A stretch of DNA of 64,000 bases from Tridacna crocea (taxonomy: Eukaryota > Mollusca > Bivalvia > Cardiida > Cardiidae): contig OX031059.1 of NCBI GenBank assembly GCA_943736015.1, positions 48,371,159 to 48,435,158 on the forward strand, written 5' to 3'. The notes beneath the pieces are model-generated. The model did no database searches. It was not told where the DNA came from and worked only from the letters and a program-made list of their open reading frames with translations. The number at the start of each line of letters is the position of its first letter. Positions within the stretch are counted from its first letter, which is position 1. The position numbers and the translations under genes were made by a program. Shown one piece after another: positions 1 to 10,168 of the stretch.

Positions 1-52
1 AAAGATGTCATATCATTATAATTTTTTGTAGGTGTGTGATCAAAACAGGTTT

Positions 53-413
53 TTAACCCTTTCCCAAACGACAAACTTTTGGACTAGACCAAATTGAAAG
101 CATTTGCAAACGAAAATTCAACTGTTGCTGAAAAGATGATTTCTGTCTACGATAGGGTTGAAAACATTGTGGGAAAAGGAGAAAGTGCTGGTTACCAGAA
201 TTTTCTCCTTTTCCCACAATGTTTTCAAAAGGCTACCATTCCAGACCGGAAGATAGTTGCTGGTTACCATCATTTTCTCCTTTTCTCACAATGTTTTCAA
301 TAGGCTACCATTCCAGACCAGAAGAACCAGCATTTTCTCCTTTTCCCGCAATGTTTTTAAAACGCTACTATGCCAGACCCGTAAAAACCAGGGATTGTTT
401 GGGAAAGGGTTAA
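53..413 (-). mobile_element. TTAA-A foldback MITE, expanded copy
   Basis: TTAA lies at both ends, followed inward by CCCTTTCCCAAACG on the left and its family counterpart on the right. The usual hairpin arm (TTCTCCTTTTCCCACAATG) occurs about three times in succession (near 201, 267 and 335), each followed by a variant of 'CTACCATTCCAGACC'. The copy is therefore about 360 bp instead of the usual 225-230. TTAA target duplication and CCC-starting ends match known piggyBac-type elements; that assignment is inference. Confidence 0.8.
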
Positions 414-904
414 ATAACTTTATTCAAGGGGAATTACTCCGAGTATGGGTATATCTGTACAATTTTCTGTATTCTACTCAGCCTTTCTAAAAAAAGAGAT
501 TAATATGCAGTATAATATTTATCACACCTTCACCTGTCTTTAACTGTGTTTGACTTCAAGTTTTTATCAATCAGAATAAATTATAATTAATGAAAATCCT
601 ACAAAATATAACAAATGCTAAAACTAGACCACCTAAAAAAAGGTTTAGAAAACATATCCTTCACACATTCAAGATAAGAATGTATCTACATACAGAACGT
701 CCATTTTACTGAATCTGTAATTTACAGAAAGCCTTTTACGTCCAGCACAGCGAAATTTTTTGTCATGCAGTGAGGTAACCTTTGAAAGCATTGCGGCAGT
801 GAGATTTTTTTATACGAGCAAACGCCAATGCAGACTTTGTGAGCCATTTGGACCACATGGCAAACGATAAGTTAAAGAATGTTTGATTAATAATTGAGTT
901 CTTC
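414..904. other. AT-rich stretch, nothing recognised
   Basis: No open frame, repeat signature or RNA gene is supported here. Short ORFs have no recognisable domain. Confidence 0.5.
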
Positions 905-995
905 TTAAACCCTTTACCACACAATCCCAACTTTTAATAACCCTGAAAAAGAAACCTTTTGAAGACATTTTGGAAAAAGGAGAAAATACTGGTAA
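905..995 (+). mobile_element. TTAA-A MITE, left-half fragment
   Basis: It starts with TTAA and CCCTTTACCACACAATCCC and keeps the left hairpin arm as far as 'AAAATACTGGTAA'. The right arm and right end are absent. Confidence 0.75.
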
Positions 996-1094
996 GTACA
1001 AACTACTTCTATATAAACTACAAAAAAAAAAAGAAATTCTTGTAAACTCCCCCCACCCCCTCCCCACAACAAAATGAATGTTTTCGGGGTATAC

Positions 1095-1375
1095 TGGAAT
1101 CAAATCATCCCATTTGTCTGTGTGTCAGTCTGTGTGTCTGTCCGTCTGTGTACAAAGCACCAGTAATTTTGTGTCCCAAACTCCTCCTACAGTTTTCCTT
1201 CAACTGTATTGAAACTTTGCACATATATTAATCATATATAGAGGATTACAAGATGCACTTTTCAATTGTCAACTCTTCCTGATTGAAGAATTATCTCCCC
1301 TTGAATTTGAAACTTTTTTCTGTCAAAGGGCTGGCAGGGGTATTAAGTCACATTAAGTCACAGCTCTAGTTCGAC
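1095..1375 (+). repeat. Interspersed repeat fragment with CTGTCCGTCTG tract
   Basis: The stretch has a TGTCTGTCCGTCTG tract, then 'ATTATCTCCCCTTGAATT', and ends with 'GTCACAGCTCTAGTT'. The order resembles the rolling-circle-like elements elsewhere in the window (pyrimidine tract near the start, CTC-TAGTT or CTCTTGTT at the end), but no 5' boundary is visible. Assignment is weak. Confidence 0.35.
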
Positions 1376-1506
1376 TTGCTGAAATAAAAAGGAATTGCAG
1401 ACAACAAATGAAATGTAGTTCAAGCAATGAGGTTTGTCTTTGACAGAGTCAAAAACATATTGGGAATCTAGTTCAAAAATGGGTTTAGTGTTTGATAGAA
1501 AAAAAA

Positions 1507-1611
1507 AAAACATTTGTCACAGTCAGAAAAGGAGAAAATGCTAGTTTCCAATATTTTCTTGTTTCCACATTATTTTCAAAATACATTTTCATGGAGGTAA
1601 TCAAGGGTTAA
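1507..1611 (-). mobile_element. Degenerate TTAA-A MITE fragment
   Basis: The hairpin arms (AGAAAAGGAGAAAATGCT and a diverged partner) and the terminal 'AAGGGTTAA' at 1603-1611 are visible. The left end is eroded; 'GCAGACAACAAATGAAATG' near 1397 may belong to it. Confidence 0.6.
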
Positions 1612-1636
1612 TGAACTTTTCTTTCCATTTTTGTAG

Positions 1637-2105
1637 TGTAAATATGGAAGGAAGGTGCAAAACGCAAAAACAAGTTTACCTCATCAGAGAAGAGAGAAAT
1701 CACCAAGCATGTGACAGAAAACCTTAATATTTTTTGGGAAGAAGTTGTGAAGTATTTAACCAAAAAATGAGGCAAGAGTCTTCCACCATCCACACTCAGT
1801 GGTTTATTTGAAAAACAAAGAAAAATGGACCAGTGGTTAGGAAGATTACAGGGTTCAGACTAGCACACCAAAACACATGAGCCTGGATGAGACCCTTTAT
1901 CTTTGGTACTCAGACTTAATTTCAAGAAATTTTGTAAGTGGTAATATGCTTGTCAAAAAGGTGAAGAACTTGGCTGTGAGCTGGGGATTCAGGATTGATC
2001 TTATTCCAATGGATGGCCGGCCAGATTTAAGAAATGCCATAGTATTCGAGCATGCAAACCTAAATGTAAGAATGTTTTTCAAGTCCAACCCAAGTTTTTA
2101 CTGGT
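1637..2105 (+). pseudogene. Tigger/pogo-type transposase N-terminal fragment (decayed)
   Basis: Three consecutive pieces in different frames resemble the N-terminal CENP-B/Tc5-type helix-turn-helix region of Tigger/pogo transposases. Around 1657-1770 a frame reads KRKNKFTSSEKREITKHV. Around 1770-1835 another reads LPPSTLSGLFEKQRKMDQW, matching the family pattern 'P-S-T-L-S ... K'. At 1877-2000 an open frame reads DETLYLWYSDLISRNFVSG followed by NMLVKKVKNLAVSWGF, matching the second helix-turn-helix ('W ... VSG ... L...K...LA...G'). Frame changes and stops between pieces show that it is broken, and no DDE catalytic domain follows because a TTAA-A MITE begins at 2107. Assignment rests on motif recognition, without an alignment. 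Confidence 0.6.
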
Positions 2106-2106
2106 T

Positions 2107-2338
2107 TTAACCCATTACCACACAATCCCTACTTTTGATAACCCTGAGAAAGAAGCCTTTGGAAAATATTGTGTGAAAAGGAGAAATTCAAAATGCTGGT
2201 ACCCAGCATTTTCTCCTTTTCTCACGTTTTCAGCTCTTTACAAAACAAATTTCAAATATTTAGTTACTTTTATTTTGTCGTCTGCAAATGCTTTTGATTT
2301 TGACAAGCCTAAAATATTGTTGTTTGGTAATGAGTTAA
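2107..2338 (+). mobile_element. TTAA-A MITE, complete
   Basis: TTAA at both ends, CCCATTACCACACAATCCC on the left, and GTCGTCTGCAAATGCTTTTG and 'TTTGGTAATGAG' on the right. The central arms carry an extra 'AATTCAAAATGCTGGTACCC' change, so the hairpin is imperfect. Confidence 0.85.
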
Positions 2339-2499
2339 TTCTTTATTTTTGACCAAATTCCTGTTGATTTTACAAGATGGAAACCTTTTAGACTCAAACC
2401 GAAAGCATTTACCGACAAAGGTGAAAAATCATCGCAGGAGGAGAAATGTTGTGTATTCGCATTTTCACCTCTTTTCTGTAGTTCTGTTTTTCTCGGGGA

Positions 2500-2756
2500 T
2501 TAGCTCACCTCGGCAGCTCAGTGGTCAGCAAACTTGTGACCTGATGGTGGTGAGTTTGATACCTGCTTGAGTCAAACTTTCTTTCCTGCCTCTTACGGCT
2601 GATGCATGTGAGAATCTAGCGAGTGATCCTGAAAGAAAGTTATGTCAGAACAGGTGTGAGAAAGCCAGGAAATACATGCATAGGTGCAGTCACTGCCATG
2701 ATATAACCTCAGCTGTGAAAATGGCAATAAACTCCAATTCAATCAATCAATCAACC
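2500..2756 (+). mobile_element. tRNA-derived SINE
   Basis: The head has a Pol III A-box-like CAGCTCAGTGGT at 2514-2525 and a B-box-like GAGTTTGATACCTG at 2552-2565, about 38 bases apart as in tRNAs. A body of about 180 bp follows, and the element ends in a short (AATC)n tail at about 2738-2755. A tRNA-like head, an unrelated body and a simple-repeat tail define a tRNA-derived SINE. The head does not fold into a proper tRNA by eye. Confidence 0.7.
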
Positions 2757-2895
2757 AGTCATGAGACTTGGAGGAATGCATTGTATGAGGATTTTTTTTC
2801 CTTTTCACAAGATGTTTTCTATAGCTTTGTTTCTGCCAGAAAATCGTAAAGAATTAATTCTTTACCAAACGCCAAAATTTTAGACTGGTCCAAAT

Positions 2896-4206
2896 CTTTA
2901 TGCTCCCCGAAGGGCGAGCATATAGTCGCCGCTTCGTCTGTCCGTCCGTCCGTCCGTCTGAAGCGATTTCTCCACAACCCCTGGACCAAATTGGATAAAA
3001 CTTCATATATGAACTCCTTAGGGTAAGGCGCCAACATACTTTTCCCGGATTTTCAATTTGACCCCGTGTCATGGAAAAAAGGGGCTTGATGCAAAATTGC
3101 AATTTTTACCAATATCTCATTCAGTTTTTGTCATAATATCATGAAACTTCATGGTTATATTGTCAATGGAAAGTTTTAGCATGTGCCCTTGCTATTTTAA
3201 TCTGGGCATTTTTTAAGTTGACGTTCTGTCATGGAAAAAGGGGGTTTCTTGCAAAATTCCAATTTTTACTTATATTTCATTCAGTTTTGGTCAAAATTTC
3301 ATTCAACTTCATGGTTATATTGTTTAAAAATTTCACCATGTGCTCTTGTTTCTTTATCTACATGTTTTTTAATTTGACCCTCTGTCATGGAAAAAGGGGG
3401 TTTCTTGTAAAATGACAAGGAAAAAGGGGCCTTAATGCAAAATTGCAATTTTTACTAACATCTTGTTCAGTTTTTGTCAAAATTTCATGAAATTTCATGG
3501 TTATATCTTGTTTTACAAGTTTCAACATGTGCCTTTTGTTTTTTTCAATCTATGAATTATTAAAGCGCAAATACGTCTTTCCTGGTTTCTCAAATTGAGG
3601 CTGCATCACGGAAAAAGGCGACTTCATGGAATGATTGTTTTTCACTAGTTTCTCTTTTATTGGTGCTCAAAACTTTGTGAAATTTTAAATCTGAACTTGC
3701 TGAAACGTTGCCCAGATACCTCTCTTCCTGTTTCTCAATTTCAGGCTGCGTCTTGGAAAAAGGGGGCTTCATGTAAAAAATTGTTTTATGTAATATTTAC
3801 TACATGACTGCTCAAAATTTTATGAAATTTCAAAATTTTGAATTATTATTCAAAAATGCCACAAACCACACAGCCGTTGTATTTATTTCAATGATCCAAT
3901 ATTGTCTTATGGGAAAAGGGTTGAATTATTATTCAAAAATGCCACAAACCACACACCCGTTGTATTTATTTAAATGATCCAATATTGTCTTATGGGAAAA
4001 GGGGGCTTAAAGGGGGCTTATTGGGCTTATTGTCCTCTACAAGTTTGTGTTGGCTATCTCTAAGATAGTAATTGCCTTTTCACTTCAAATTTTGGGGGGC
4101 ATGAACAGGTTCTTTTAGGATAAAAGAAGTGAATTTATATCAATTTCATATATTTTATGACAAGCACTTGTTCGGGGAGCATAACCCGTCTCTGACGGCT
4201 CTTGTT
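2896..4206 (+). mobile_element. Rolling-circle-like (Helentron/HINE-type) non-autonomous element
   Basis: It starts 'TTTATGCTCCCCGAAGGG' and ends 'TTCGGGGAGCATAACCCG', then a small hairpin (CCGTC-TCT-GACGG) and CTCTTGTT. Near the start lies a (GTCC)n tract. The interior has degenerate tandem units of about 170 bp ('GTCATGGAAAAAGGGGG' recurs near 3067, 3228, 3384 and 3414) and an 84-bp duplication (about 3838-4003). Termini, subterminal hairpin and T-rich target fit non-autonomous Helitron2/Helentron elements; the superfamily call is inference. No protein is encoded. Confidence 0.6.
3838..4005. repeat. 84-bp tandem duplication
   Basis: The block starting 'GAATTATTATTCAAAAATGC' at about 3840 recurs at about 3924 with few substitutions (for example ACACAGCC versus ACACACCC). 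Both copies end 'TCTTATGGGAAAAGGG'. Confidence 0.85.
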
Positions 4207-4366
4207 TAGCACTTGCAGACGACAAAATAAATGTAACTCAAAAATTGAAATTTGTTTCAAGCAGGGTAAAAAACATTGTTGGTAAAGGAATAAATGCTGG
4301 TTACCAGCATTTTCTCCTTTTCCCACAATGTTTTGAAAAAGGCTTCTATCTTGGGGTAAAAACCAG

Positions 4367-4923
4367 AGGTGTGTTCAACATCGCGGGCGCTTCACAGAGC
4401 GCCTGGTGAGAATGCACCTCGTTAGTTGAACGCAAGCGAGCGCTCGCTTATTTTTCAAAAGTGGCGCAAAAAAAAAAAGTCTTTCTGGGACATAAGACTA
4501 GCCATCATGACAGAGTTATCTGTAAAATTCAGTAAACTACGGTATTTAATGATAAAAAAGCATGAACAAAGAAAACAGTGGTATGCTGAATCTCTTTGTT
4601 CCGATCACAGATCTGTTAATTCTCTGTGTTCTTAAAAAGAAAAAAAAAAATCGAATAAAATATTGAACTTGTCTTCAGAACATCTTTAGTAAACATCTAA
4701 AGGGACGTGCATGGTGTAATTTTGTCCAGTCGCCTCATTGTTTATATTCTCATTAGACTCTCTCATTTGGATAACACTTCTGCCATTGGATGCCATCTTG
4801 GAAATACAAGCGAAACTCCTATCAAGTGTGAATGCGGGCTCTAACGAGCACCAGAGTGGGTGCCCGCGTTCAGAACAAAAGCGCTTGAGAGCGCTCAAAG
4901 CGCTCGCTCTGTTGAACGCACCT
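4367..4923. mobile_element. TIR element 'AGGTGTGTTCAAC', possible 3-bp target duplication CAG
   Basis: The left end AGGTGTGTTCAAC (4367-4379) and right end GTTGAACGCACCT (4911-4923) are inverted repeats with one mismatch. CAG flanks both sides (4364-4366 and 4924-4926) and is present once in uninterrupted TTAA-A copies, so a 3-bp target duplication is plausible. The subterminal DNA is rich in GCGCTC-type motifs. No transposase frame is present. A 3-bp duplication occurs in PIF/Harbinger and some CACTA elements; the superfamily is undecided. Confidence 0.6.
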
Positions 4924-4955
4924 CAGGGATGTTTATCTCCCTGTCCATGGATTAA

Positions 4956-5638
4956 CTCCGCACAGAAATTTCCCTTCGATTTTTGCAGCGTTATTTATGA
5001 AATATTTTCATTACCCGGATGATATTTGACAAAAACAGAGAATTTGCCGATTCTTTGTATACCTGATATTGTCTACATTATGTCATAATACTTTATTCCT
5101 GCCTCATAATTATCGTAGTATTCAGTAAATAAAGAATATGTTTACGGATATGAGGAATCCCTTCAGTTAAAAGTTTAAGCGCGTACTGCACATGCGCAGA
5201 CGGTATCCGGATAAAACGTCCCACAGTCAAAACATCCCACTTTTGGTTAAAACGGTTCCTATTTCCATTGCAAATTGGTTAAATCCAGGGTTCGTAGTAA
5301 ACACTAGCAAACTCGCAAAATGCAAGTGGAAATTTGATTTTGCAAGTAGATTTTACGACCACTAGCATTTTTTTGCGAGTAGAAATGAAAATTTGTTTGC
5401 AGGGTCTAAAAAAAAACCGAAACAAAAACTCTCGTATAAATTTATGAATAAGAAATGGATGAGGACGAGTGAAATATCTGCCATACTAGTCCGGTAGGAC
5501 GAGTGGTGAATAGGAGATAGTAAAAGAAGTTAAGTTTTTCAGACAAATATTTAACTTACAAAAGACAAAACGGCCATTCAGTTATTAAATAACCAAATCA
5601 AGGGTATTTAGGAAATCAAATTTTGAAACAGAACATAA
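4956..5638. other. Stretch with no recognised feature
   Basis: No supported ORF, RNA gene or repeat family was identified between the end of the interrupted MITE and the duplicated segment at 5639. Confidence 0.4.
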
Positions 5639-6221
5639 AGGCATAAGTAAACAGTTTGCTTCGAATTGGCCAGGGTCAAAATTAGAAATAAGTGAGTAAG
5701 GTAGGTTTTTGATGCAATTTTGATAAGAAGAGTAGTTATTAAACCCATGAATTGTGTTAGATTAAGGAAAAGAAGCATTTAATTTGTATGTGAAACAGGG
5801 GGGGTCAAGACCTTTCCTTCTTTGTTCTATAGTTTTGACCTCAAATGTGAAAGTGAGGGGTCATGGAGCAAGCGGCTGTTTTTAGCGGAGAAAACAAGGG
5901 GTAGGGTCAGGGCACGAAAGCTTGCGAAAAAACGGCATGGTAATGTGCTATTTTGGATTTTATTCCCAGATTATGTGTTGTTTGGAGTTTCAATTCAGCT
6001 TGGCATTTTCAGGCTAGCTTCCTGGGTTTGGATTTTGTGAATTTTGGAATATAGGCTAAAATGGCAATTTTTTTCAGTTTTTTTCCGACCATGTCACTTG
6101 CTTATATTGATCATTGATATCACTATTTCACAAGTTGAACATGATTTATTGATAAAATCTAAAGAATTAGGATTATGCTGTTGCATTTAAGTGCTCCTTA
6201 TAATTTCAGGCTGACTATATA
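5639..6221 (+). repeat. Segmental duplication copy 1 (uninterrupted)
   Basis: The segment is closely similar, in the same orientation, to 7388-7903 plus 9624-9761. Both begin near 'AAGTAAACAGTTTGCTT' and end near 'TTTCAGGCTGACTATAT'. This copy lacks the 1.7-kb element that splits the other and so preserves its empty site at about 6080-6088 (CAG, seven T, then CCGACC). Frames in the segment are short. Confidence 0.85.
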
Positions 6222-7013
6222 GACCTTTGTTTGAGGAAGTTCAGTTCGGCGTATGGCGGACCGAGACGAGTTTAGCCGACAAACCGTGTAGGCCTACTGC
6301 TACCATAAGGTAAGTGGCAGTTTATAAAGTTTGTATTTTGACCACAAATTGCATTTAGTCTAGTAATTCCATCAATTTCCAGACTGAAAATAGTATTCAA
6401 GTTGATCCTAAGATTGTGAATTTTGGCTGATATTGATTCAAAGAAGGGAGGTAAGTCGAAATTCGGAAAAATGCATGCAGATTTGGCGAATTTGGCGCTT
6501 GACGTCATTTTGCCTGATTTCGCTATTTCTGTACTTTTCCAGAGGTGTTTTGCTTGAAACCAGTATGATTTATGCAATTCTGGTAGATTTAGACCATTTC
6601 TGATATTGGGGGAACAGATCTACATACCTACATGGTCAGTGCATTCTTCAGTTCTCTATTGTGTCCGAAAAGAGTCATCATGGACCGAAATGTTTTGTCC
6701 GACGAGTCTCTGGGCTATGATGAATGTGTAGTTAGGACCGGCCTGACCGGTATATGTGGCTTTGGCGTATACCTTGACGGTAAAAGTTTGAAACTGCTGG
6801 TTTATTGACTTACATACTTTGTCATGGTGACAAATATATATGCATTTGTGTCCAAACAAATTATGCCTCAATGTTGATCACTTGTCATATCAAAGGGTTC
6901 AGTTGTTGTGTTATATTTGTTTCTTATATGTTTTGCAAGTTGCTCATGTCTTAAACTTGTAGAAGCAGTTTCTAACATTCTAATTATTAGAATTTTTTTA
7001 ATGTAACAAACAG
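6222..7013. other. Unassigned stretch upstream of a putative exon
   Basis: No repeat family was recognised. Splice-like sites exist (TTTCAG near 6205, AAGGTAAGTGG near 6307), but the intervening sequence has stops in the frames that would join to the exon at 7014. Confidence 0.35.
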
Positions 7014-7113
7014 GCAATTTGGCATGGTATGTTAAGAGAAGTGACAGTTTTAACAGAAATGGAACTCAAGACATGGAAGAACCAGTGGTTTTGCAACTGT
7101 ACAAGTACCTGAG
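7014..7113 (+). CDS. Putative internal exon of an unrecognised gene
   Basis: An acceptor-like 'AACAAACAG' precedes 7014 and a donor-like 'GAG-GTAAGA' follows 7113. Between them one frame stays open for 32 codons, beginning NLAWYVKRSDSFNRNG and ending VLQLYKYL, with two bases (AG) left over. The putative exon at 10169 supplies one base and then stays open, so the phases match. No domain is recognised. The frame is short enough to be open by chance; matching phase and good splice sites are the only support. Confidence 0.35.
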
Positions 7114-7608
7114 GTAAGATTAATGTCTAGAAAGACAATAGAATCTTGCCTGAGGTTGTGAAAGTGAAATTCAAGTAGTTCTCCTAAGACTTATCTTTGA
7201 GCTCAGACTGCCAGTAAAATGGGGTAAAATATTCTTATTTGCATAAGGGTTAAGAATCCATTTGAAATGAGTTCAGTGTGACTGAGTCTCATTCTGCTGG
7301 TTTATATCAGTGAGTAACAAGGCAAGTTACTTGTTTAGACTGTTTAAAGTGTTTTTTGGCATATTTGAATAAATTCATTTCTGCCTTAAGGCACAAGTAA
7401 ACAGTTTGCTTTGAATTGGCCCGGGTCAAAATTAGAAATAAGTGAGTAAGGTAGGTTTTTAATGCAATTTTGATAAGAAGAGTAGTTTTAAACCAATGAA
7501 TTGTGTTAGATTAAGGAAAAGAAGCATTTAATTTGTATGTCAAACAGGGGGTCATGACCTTTCCTTCTTTGTTCTACAGTTTTGACCCCAAATGCGAAAG
7601 TGAGGGGT

Positions 7609-7754
7609 CATGGAGCAAGCGGCTGTTTTTAGTGGAGAAAACATGAGTAGGGTCAGGGCACGAAAGATTGCGAAAAAAGGGCATGGAGCAAGCGGCTGTT
7701 TTTAGCGGAGAAAACATGAGTAGGGTCAGGGCACGAAAGATTGCGAAAAAAGGG
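7609..7754 (+). repeat. 73-bp tandem duplication
   Basis: 'CATGGAGCAAGCGGCTG' starts at 7609 and again at 7682. Both units end 'GCGAAAAAAGGG' with one or two differences (TTAGTGGAG versus TTAGCGGAG). The paralogous segment at 5639 has a single unit. Confidence 0.9.
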
Positions 7755-7903
7755 CATGGTAATGTGCTATTTTGGATTTTATCCCCAGATTATGTATTGT
7801 TTGGAGTTTCAATTCAGCTTGGCATTTTCAGGCTAGCTTCCTGGGTTTGGATTTTGTGAATTTTGGAATATAGGCTAAAATGGCAATTTTTTTCAGTTTT
7901 TTT

Positions 7904-9623
7904 AGCTCACCTGAGCGCAAAGTGCTCAAGGTGAGCTATTGTGATCGATCAATGTCCGTCATCCGTCTGTCTGTCCGTCTGTCCGTCCGTTCTTCTCCTC
8001 TTAAACTAATCGTCAGATTTCAATCAAACTTCACAGAAATGATCCCTAGGTGATGCACTTTCAAAATACTTCAAAGATTTGAATTCCATGAAGAACTCTA
8101 GTTGCCATGGCAACCAAGTGAAAAAACTTTAAAAATCTTCTGGTCCAAAACTGTAAGGGCTAGAGCTTTGATATTTGGCATGTAGCATTATCTAATGGCC
8201 CTCTACCAAAATACTTCAAATCATGGTTGTAGGCTTGAAATTGGCCCTATGTTGTGGGTTCTCAGATTTTACATAGAGATAAGGAAGGATATCTTAGAAA
8301 ATCTTCTTGTCTCAAACTGTAAGGGCTAGAGCTTTCATATTTTGCATGTAGCATCATCTAGTGGCCCTCTACTAAAAGACTTCAAATTATCTCCCTAGTG
8401 CGGAAATTGACCCTATGTTGTTGGGTCTCAGATTTCACAAAGAGATAAAGAAGGAAATCTTAGAAAATATTCTTGTCCCAAACCGTAAGGGCTAGAGCTT
8501 TCATATTTTGCATGCAGCATCATCTAGTGGCCCTCCAACAAAATACTTAAAATTATGGCTCTGCTGTGAAAATTAAACCTAGGTTGTTGGTCTTGGATTT
8601 CACATAGGAAGGAAATCTTTAAAAACCTTCTTGTCCAAATGGTAATTGCCAGAGCTTTCATATTTGGCATGTAGCATTATCTAGTGGCTCTCTACCAAAA
8701 TACTTCAAATTATGTCCCTAATGTAAAGAATTGGCCCTATGTTGTGGGTCTCGGATTTCATATAGCGATTAAGAAGGAAATCTTTAAAAATCTCTTTGTC
8801 CCAAACGATAATGGCCAGAGCTTTCATATTTGGCGTGTAGCATCATCTAGTGGCCCTCTACCAATATACCTCAAACTACGGCCCTAGTGTTGAAAATGGC
8901 CCTATATTGTGGGTTCTCAGATTTCATATAGCGATAAAGAAGGAAATCTTACAAAAATCTCTTTCTCCCAAACCATAAAGGCTAGAGCTTTCATATTTGG
9001 TATGTAGCATCATCTAGTGGCCCTCTACCAAAATACTTCAAATTATGGTCCTGGTGTGAAAGTTAGCCCTATGTTGTTGGTCTCAGATTTCACATAGAGA
9101 TAAAGAGGGAAATCTTTAAAAGTCTTCTTGTGAGCACTCTTGAGAGCACATTTCTTGCTAAGCTGAATCGAAAATTGGTTAGAATGTCTGTCTCAATAAA
9201 ATGTCACATGAGTCTGCATTGAATGCTTGTTCGGAATATAACTTTGTCATCTCAAGTAAGAACGACTTCAAAATTGGTATGCATGTTTGTTGTGATATTA
9301 CAGAGTACTGTGTTCAAGAACAATAACTCTACCTAGCATGGATTTTGAGTAATTCCACTTTGATCTTTATTTTGATAGTATTGTTTGCTTGTTCAGAATT
9401 TTGAAGTCTCAAGTCAAATTGTTTGTTGCATTGCCTGCCCTTTGCAACTATTATACCTCCTGTACAACTGGCGGTGGGATTGCATATCTTGCGACAATTT
9501 GCCGCTCTTGTTTCATCATCATTAGCCCTTGAACCTCAATATTTGGTAATTATAGTCTTTGTTGTAGACCTTTGCTGCTTAGTACTCAGGTGAGCGATAC
9601 AGGACCATCATGGTCCTCTTGTT
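7904..9623 (+). mobile_element. Rolling-circle-like (Helentron/HINE-type) element 'AGCTCACCTGAGC'
   Basis: The 5' end AGCTCACCTGAGCGCAAAG is followed by the inverted GTGCTCAAGGTGAGCT. A GTCCGTCTG-type tract follows, then about six tandem units of about 165 bp (markers 'GGGCTAGAGCTTT' near 8158, 8324, 8490, 8651, 8816 and 8981). The 3' end is 'GTGAGCGATACAGG', a hairpin (AGGACCATCATGGTCCT) and CTTGTT. Comparison with the empty site at about 6080 shows clean insertion into a T run with no duplication beyond at most one T, as expected for Helitron2/Helentron elements. No Rep/helicase is encoded, so it is non-autonomous. Confidence 0.7.
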
Positions 9624-9921
9624 CAGACCATGTCACTTGCTTATATTGATCATTTATATCACTGTTTCACAAGTTGAACATGATTTATTGATAAAATCTA
9701 AAGAATTAGGATTGTGCTGTTGCATTTAAGTGCTCCTTATAATTTCAGGCTGACTATATGGAGTGACCTCACTGAGAAATACTTCCTGAGGTCGTTGTAG
9801 GGTGAAAGTAGTACATAGAAAAAATGTAGTTCTTGAAAGGCTGAACTGTTTTGAGTCTTAAACAGTGGTTTATGTATTGTTTTGTTTGATTTTGTAATAA
9901 TTCTGCATCTGTTCTGCTGTT

Positions 9922-10143
9922 TTAACTCTTTACCACACAACAAAATTTTAGACTGGTTCAAATTGAAAGCATTTGCAGACGACAAATTAAAGGTGTCTAA
10001 AAAATTTAAATTTGTTCTGGGAAGGGTAGAAAACACTGTGGGAAAAGGAGAAAATGCTGGTTACCAGCATTTTTCCTACAGTGTTTTCAAAAGGCTTCTT
10101 TCTCAGGGGCGTCAAAAGTAGGGATTGTGTGGTAACGGGTTAA
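9922..10143 (-). mobile_element. TTAA-A MITE, complete
   Basis: TTAA at both ends, TTTTAGACTGGTTCAAATTG on the left and 'TAGGGATTGTGTGGTAACGGG' on the right. The right arm has lost a few bases (CATTTTTCCTACAGTG). Confidence 0.85.
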
Positions 10144-10168
10144 ATTGCATTTTATCCTCTCCTTGCAG

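Larger units (their letters stand above)
2854..4955 (-). mobile_element. TTAA-A MITE interrupted by two later insertions
   Basis: The left part (2854-2896: TTAA, CTTTACCAAACGCCAAAATT, 'TTAGACTGGTCCAAAT') continues at 4207 ('AGCACTTGCAGACGACAAAA'), runs through the hairpin (about 4271-4335) to 4366, and resumes at 4924 ('CAGGGATGTTTATC') to TTAA at 4952-4955. The two gaps are separate elements (2896-4206 and 4367-4923). Comparing with uninterrupted family members fixes both insertion boundaries. Confidence 0.75.
7388..9761 (+). repeat. Segmental duplication copy 2, interrupted
   Basis: 7388-7903 and 9624-9761 together match 5639-6221. The copy holds an extra 73-bp tandem duplication (7609-7754) and a rolling-circle-like insertion (7904-9623). 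Confidence 0.85.

Noticed and set aside
2506-2573. True tRNA gene
   Set aside because: A and B boxes are present, but no acceptor stem or cloverleaf can be drawn; body and (AATC)n tail indicate a SINE.
5822-6221. Duplicated segment as paired gene exons
   Set aside because: Splice-like TTTCAG-GCTGACTATAT is shared, but both copies hit stops soon after (TAG or TGA) in most frames, and no consistent exon could be drawn.
7668-7859. 63-residue ORF shared with 5822-6040
   Set aside because: Sharing is explained by the segmental duplication. The reading frames start differently and no domain is seen.
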